Part shown: positions 60,586 to 64,000 of the stretch, piece by piece
Layout of the letters: each line of letters begins with the position of its first letter
Numbering within the stretch: position 1 is the stretch's first letter
DNA from: Rhinopomastus cyanomelas
Taxonomy: Eukaryota > Chordata > Aves > Bucerotiformes > Rhinopomastidae
NCBI GenBank assembly: GCA_013400115.1
Contig: VXBP01007531.1
Span: 932,260 to 996,259 of the forward strand
Length of the DNA stretch: 64,000 nt
Direction: 5' to 3'
Translations under genes and position numbers: made by a program
The notes under the pieces: generated by a model
What the model was told of the DNA's origin: nothing
Database searches by the model: none
The model's input: the letters and a program-made list of their open reading frames with translations, nothing else

Positions 60586-61734
60586 TTTTTTTAAGTCTGG
60601 CTTACTAGGCAATTATTGACACCATCCATGCATTAGAGCCCTCATTCAGCGAGAAAGGGCTGCCAGGCCAGCGCTGTGGTAAGAAATTAGCTTATTCCGA
60701 ATATTATAGATCAGGGTGAGCTGGGGCTTGTGCTGGGACAGGGCCACCCTCTCATTATAGGCCTTCGGAGACAGAAAGACTAAACAGTTTTTGCCACATC
60801 TTGAAGAAAATTGCTTTATCCCTTCACCTCTAAGTGGATTCAAACACTGACAGTTGACTTGGGAGTGCTTTGGGGTCAGCGCACACACGCTGGAACACGA
60901 AGAGGGAGAAAAAATCCAAATAAAGGAAAGAGAGAGGGGAAAGCCAGCGCTGTCAGCTCCTACCCTCTCACATCTGTGAATAATGGAAGTGCGGAACCAG
61001 GTCTGGGAGTGGGGAGGTGAAGGGAGAAAGGGATGGTTGTAACAGTGACAAACAAGTCTGAAGGGACTTCTCTCCTCTCAAATGTCACCGGGGGAAGTAG
61101 ACAGGAGACGGGGGAGGTAAGGAAGAGAGAAGGTCACGGTTGTAATACCCAGAGCGAGTGGACAATCAAATGTTTGCAGCTGGGCTAGGAAATGGCAATC
61201 CAGTTGCAGAGCACATCTGGCTCCCTTGCTGCGCGCCATGGGGGCCACCTGGTTTTAATCAGGTTGGGATCACCTTTGAAAAACAGAACTTAATCATGGG
61301 CCTAGTCCTAGCAATAGTGTTACATCCAGACTTCTCTCCAGGGGAGCAAAGGGCGGGAAAGGGGGAGAAGATGAGTTAAAAGAAAAAAAAAAAATTAACT
61401 TCTTCTGTGTTTGGCTCAGTCAAGCCTGGAACTTCATCAGCAATTTCCTCTTTGTCAGCTTAGAGGGAGTCACTTTTGATTTTCTGCCTCTTTATGTTTG
61501 ATTCCTGCTTAGTTTATCCTTCCCTTTTTTTTAGACAAGTCATGTGTGAGGGTGCAAGTAGAGGAGAAACTATTTAAGCAGGCATTACCTTCCCACCCCA
61601 GGTCCTCCCACCACAAAATTGGCCAAATGATTCATACGTCAAATTCAAAGGCCTCACACCTGCCTTGGATAACCTTCATGAACTCAGTTAGGGGTGCCAT
61701 GAGCCTCTCTCTGCTTAGGAAAGGTACAAACAGC

Positions 61735-61862
61735 ATCATCCTGACAATGGTCACACTGGGTCAGACCAGAAGTCTTCCCCATCCACACTTTTCTTTCAAC
61801 ACAGACTGGCAGCAGACTCTCAGGGGAAAGATTTGAGAAACTGCAAATATAGAGTAACCCTC
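61735..61862 (-). mobile_element. Ancient amniote CR1-like relic
   Basis: The words 'cacactgggtcagaccagaagtc', 'ggcagcagactctcagggg', 'aaactgcaaata' and 'agagtaaccc' follow the order of an old CR1-type 3' sequence that is common in turtles and crocodilians (ACTGGGTCAGACCAAAGGTCC-type). The match is from memory and partial. The orientation is inferred from that family. Confidence 0.5.
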
Positions 61863-62288
61863 CCAGCACTGTTTAACAGGTTTTATCCATCACAATGTTA
61901 AAGCCACGTTTGCTGTCCCAAATTAATCCAAATAAATCAACACATATTGATCCGAAAAATACTGGGAGGAAGGGGGAAGATGCTAATCTAATCTAGGACA
62001 TGGTACATCTTGAGAGGACCCAGAACAGTTAATCTCTGGCCAAATACCCACATTACTTTACCTTCCAGTATCATCCACCATCAACTAATTTCAGTATCTG
62101 AGGAATGAACAACAAACCCCTGGCCCTCTTCCCTACCACTTTCTTTGCCTCCTCACATATAATCTCTAGAATTTTTCATCTCTACAAGAACACATTAAGA
62201 GCCTGGATAGAGGTAAAGACAATCCTAGACTCAATAGAAAACAAGGATTCATTGAGGTTTTCATAATATTTTTCCATAATGATTTCAG
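61863..62288. other. Unique sequence, no gene seen
   Basis: About 430 bp between two ancient repeat relics. Nothing recognisable apart from the pyrimidine-leaning acceptor-like stretch (62262-62288) discussed with the next entry. Confidence 0.45.
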
Positions 62289-62418
62289 GGCATCAAATGA
62301 AAGTAGCAGACATCCAGTTCCAAATATCAAAGGCAGCATTTCTTCACACAGATCACAGTCAAACCATGGAATTCATTGCCACATGCTATGACAGATACCA
62401 AGAGTTTTCCAGATACAG
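62289..62418 (+). CDS. Possible internal exon within an ancient CR1 relic (doubtful)
   Basis: The segment is preceded by a plausible acceptor (tttttccataatgatttcag) and followed by a strong donor (acag|gtgagt at 62419). One frame is open for all 42 complete codons, from CAT at 62291, and leaves two bases (AG) at the donor. That is the phase needed to join the A that opens the exon at 63727, giving an Arg codon. The other two frames have stops. The same bases match an old turtle-type CR1 3' sequence ('ttcttcacacag', 'cacagtcaaaccatggaattcattgcc', 'ccaagagttt'). It would therefore be an exonised transposon, or more simply a relic with splice-like ends by chance. No protein family is recognised. 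Confidence 0.22.
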
Positions 62419-62430
62419 GTGAGTTCAGGG
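62290..62430 (+). mobile_element. Ancient amniote CR1 relic
   Basis: It starts at 'catcaaatgaaagtagcag' and contains 'catttcttcacacagatcac', 'agtcaaaccatggaattc' and 'attgccacatgctatgac'. These follow the order of old CR1 copies known from turtles and other sauropsids, not the young bird subfamilies. Substitutions are numerous. It shares bases with the doubtful exon above. Confidence 0.65.
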
Positions 62431-62465
62431 AAGAAGGAGAAGCAGCAGGAATTAGTTTTTAAACT

Positions 62466-63219
62466 CATGGAATCACAGAACGATTGAGGCTGGAGAAGCT
62501 CTCTGAGCTCATCCAGCCCAGCCAGGACCTAACATCACCACAGCAGCCAAACCAGGGCACTAAGGGACACAGACAGGCTGTCCTTAAACACCTCCAGGGA
62601 TGGGGAATCCACCAGTGCCCTGGGCAGTCCATCCCAGGGTCTGATCACCCTTTCCGGGAGGAAGGGCTTCCTAACATCCAACCCAACCCTCCCCTGGCAG
62701 CTTCAGTCCCTGCCCTCTCATCCTGACATTGGCTGCCTGGGAGAAGAGCCTGACCACCACCTCACTACAACCTCCCTTCAGGGAGTTGGAGAGAGGGAGA
62801 ATGTCCCCCCTGAGCCTCCTCTTCTCCAGGCTAAACACCCCCAGCTCCTTCAGTCTCTCCTCATCCAACTTTGCCTCCAGTCCCTTCCCCAGCCTTGTTC
62901 CTCTGGACCTGCTCCAGCATCCCAATCTCTTTCTTGAAGTGAGAGGCCTAGAACTGCCCCCAGCACTCAAGGCAGAGCCTCCCCAGTGTCGAGTACAAGG
63001 GGAGAATTACATCCCTAGTCCTGCTGGCCACGCTATTCTTGATACAAGCCAGGATGCCATTGCCCTTTCATGCCATCTGGGCACCCTGCTGGCTTCTGTT
63101 CAGATAGTTGTCAACCAGTACCACCAGGTCCCTCTCTGCCAGCCTCCTCTCCAGCCACTGGTCCTCCAGTCTGTAGCTTCAGGGGGTTACTGTGGCCAAA
63201 ACGTAGAACCACTCATTCC
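62466..63219 (-). mobile_element. CR1 LINE, longest copy (~750 bp)
   Basis: A minus-strand copy with its 3' end at the left (atggaatcacagaacgattg). It runs through 'ggctgtccttaaacacctcc', 'agcctcctcttctccaggc', 'cctctggacctgctccagc', 'ctagtcctgctggccacgc', 'acaagccaggatgcc' and 'accaccaggtccctctctgcc' to 'tactgtggccaaaacgtag'. The last segments belong to the region at or just beyond the 3' end of the CR1 reverse-transcriptase ORF. No intact reverse-transcriptase frame is present. The 207-codon plus-strand frame at 62729-63352 is antisense to the repeat and not a gene. Confidence 0.95.
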
Positions 63220-63446
63220 AGGGGCAGAGGCAAAGGTGCAGGAACCAGGCATCCCTGAACAAAAATCAGACTTTTGGTTCTTGTGGACTAGCTGCAACAG
63301 GAGACTGGTCCATCAAGCCAAGATCTCATCTTCTTTCCTTCCCTTCACATAGAAGGGAAAACATGTTTTATATCTAGGTAACTCCTCCTTAGCCAACTAT
63401 TGGAGTCAAAGCTGAATGTGAAGATAGAAAGAAAGTAGAACACACA

Positions 63447-63518
63447 GTTTGGAGGGCATGGGTTGATGGTTGGACTTTATGCTCTTGGAGGTCTCTCCAA
63501 CCTTAATGATTCTATAAT
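63447..63518 (+). mobile_element. CR1 LINE 3' tip
   Basis: The terminal words 'gcatgggttgatggttggac', 'ttatgctcttggaggtctc' and 'tccaaccttaatgattctataattg' are in CR1 order. It resembles the end of the 54868-55422 copy ('ggatggttgggcttgatgatc'). Confidence 0.82.
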
Positions 63519-63726
63519 TGTAAGGATGGAAGGACCAAGGAGCATCTGTATATAGGTGACGATGCTATAAGAGTCCAGATGTGAACTTTACACCTGTCCT
63601 TCCCCTTGAAAGGAAAACTCAAACCTTCAGTCCTTTTTGTGAAACACTTCAAACAAGGAACCTTTCTGCTAGAATGGCAATCAGATCACGAATAATCTTG
63701 TGTGCATGTGGTTGATTTTGTCACAG
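63519..63726. other. Unique sequence upstream of the exon
   Basis: Ordinary sequence ending in a T/G-rich acceptor tract (63700-63726). Nothing else was seen. Confidence 0.45.
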
Positions 63727-63903
63727 ATGCTGGGCTGAGATTGGCTGGAAGGCTTCAGCTGCTTCACACTGTTGTCGTGCTGCAGAGGAGCTTTATGCAC
63801 AGCTTAACCACACCAACCACAAGATGCTTTATATCTCATTAGAAGAACTACTTAATTTCCAGTGTGATCTTGTACAGGAGCTCCAATCTGCAACAGCAAG
63901 AGG
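63727..63903 (+). CDS. Internal coding exon, 177 bp, unidentified gene
   Basis: The segment lies between an acceptor (gattttgtcacag, AG at 63725-63726) and a consensus donor (agg|gtgagt, GT at 63904). Only one frame is open across it; that frame has a stop just upstream (63713) and another just after the donor (63905-63907), so the opening coincides with the splice sites. The first base completes a codon and the last two start one, so both flanking introns are phase 2 and the exon (59 codons' worth) can be skipped without a frameshift. The peptide begins CWAEIGWKASAASHCCRAAE. After residue 20 it becomes a likely amphipathic helix with Leu/Tyr/Ile spacing (ELYAQL, LYISLEELL, LVQEL), perhaps coiled-coil or helical-bundle. 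I do not recognise the gene. The upstream exon is not certain in this window. Confidence 0.6.
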
Positions 63904-64000
63904 GTGAGTGTTGTAACATAATCTCGCAGTATTATCATAAAAATAAACACAGTCAAAGAGTATTTTACAAATGTTAATTACTACTAGGGGAGAAAATCCT
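63904..64000 (+). other. Start of the next intron
   Basis: Begins with gtgagtgttg, a good 5' splice site, then AT-rich sequence to the window edge. The next exon lies outside. Confidence 0.5.

Larger units (their letters stand above)
55423..61734. other. 6.3 kb region with no CR1 found
   Basis: No transposon end was recognised. It holds AT-rich candidate regulatory sequence (57880-58140, and weaker at 55520-55630 and 60600-60720), two short tandem repeats (58399 and 60511) and an A12 tract (61383-61394). No open frame has convincing splice sites. Confidence 0.45.

Noticed and set aside
62729..63352. 207-codon plus-strand open frame, the longest in the window
   Set aside because: Most of it is the antisense of a CR1 copy; the frame follows the repeat's composition and has no protein motif.
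1..64000. CRISPR arrays, operons, rRNA, endogenous retroviral LTRs
   Set aside because: No regularly spaced repeats, bacterial gene organisation, rRNA sequence or LTR-like paired ends were seen.

Overview
This window looks like intronic or intergenic nuclear DNA from a bird. No operons, ribosome binding sites or dense coding are visible. The ORFs over 60 codons are short, overlapping and mostly unrelated to any protein I recognise. About 30 stretches match the 3' end of avian CR1 LINEs: 5'-truncated copies with the diagnostic 'ggttggaagggacctc...atctagtccaac' end (or its complement) and degenerate ATTCTRTG octamer tails. Many belong to one young-looking subfamily with a 'tctaggtgatcctgctctgg...ggattggactagatgatc' end. 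This CR1 load fits a CR1-rich neoavian; woodpeckers and allies are one possibility, but that is a weak inference.

Layout. From 1 to 17.7 kb there are scattered CR1 copies on both strands. A tRNA-Lys-like/CR1 chimeric SINE at 4958-5139 lies directly behind a CR1 end. From 17.7 to 26.9 kb no CR1 was found, and several AT-rich blocks with homeodomain- or SOX-like motifs look like conserved non-coding elements. CR1 copies resume from 26.9 to 45.2 kb, including a minus-strand copy nested in a plus-strand copy of the same subfamily (43.3-44.1 kb), which gives a long inverted repeat. From 45.2 to 62 kb repeats are again sparse and more regulatory-looking blocks appear. The last 2 kb hold two ancient amniote CR1 relics, a long minus-strand CR1, and the only convincing coding sequence: a 177-bp internal exon at 63727-63903 (+). 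A second, weaker exon candidate at 62289-62418 lies inside one ancient CR1 relic and is splice-phase compatible with it.

Interpretation. The simplest reading is that most of the window is a very long intron, or 5' flank plus intron, of an unidentified plus-strand gene that enters coding sequence near the right edge. The repeat-poor stretches may carry its enhancers, or those of a neighbour. The gene, the enhancers and the species are inferences; the repeats, splice motifs, reading frames and inverted repeats are visible in the sequence.
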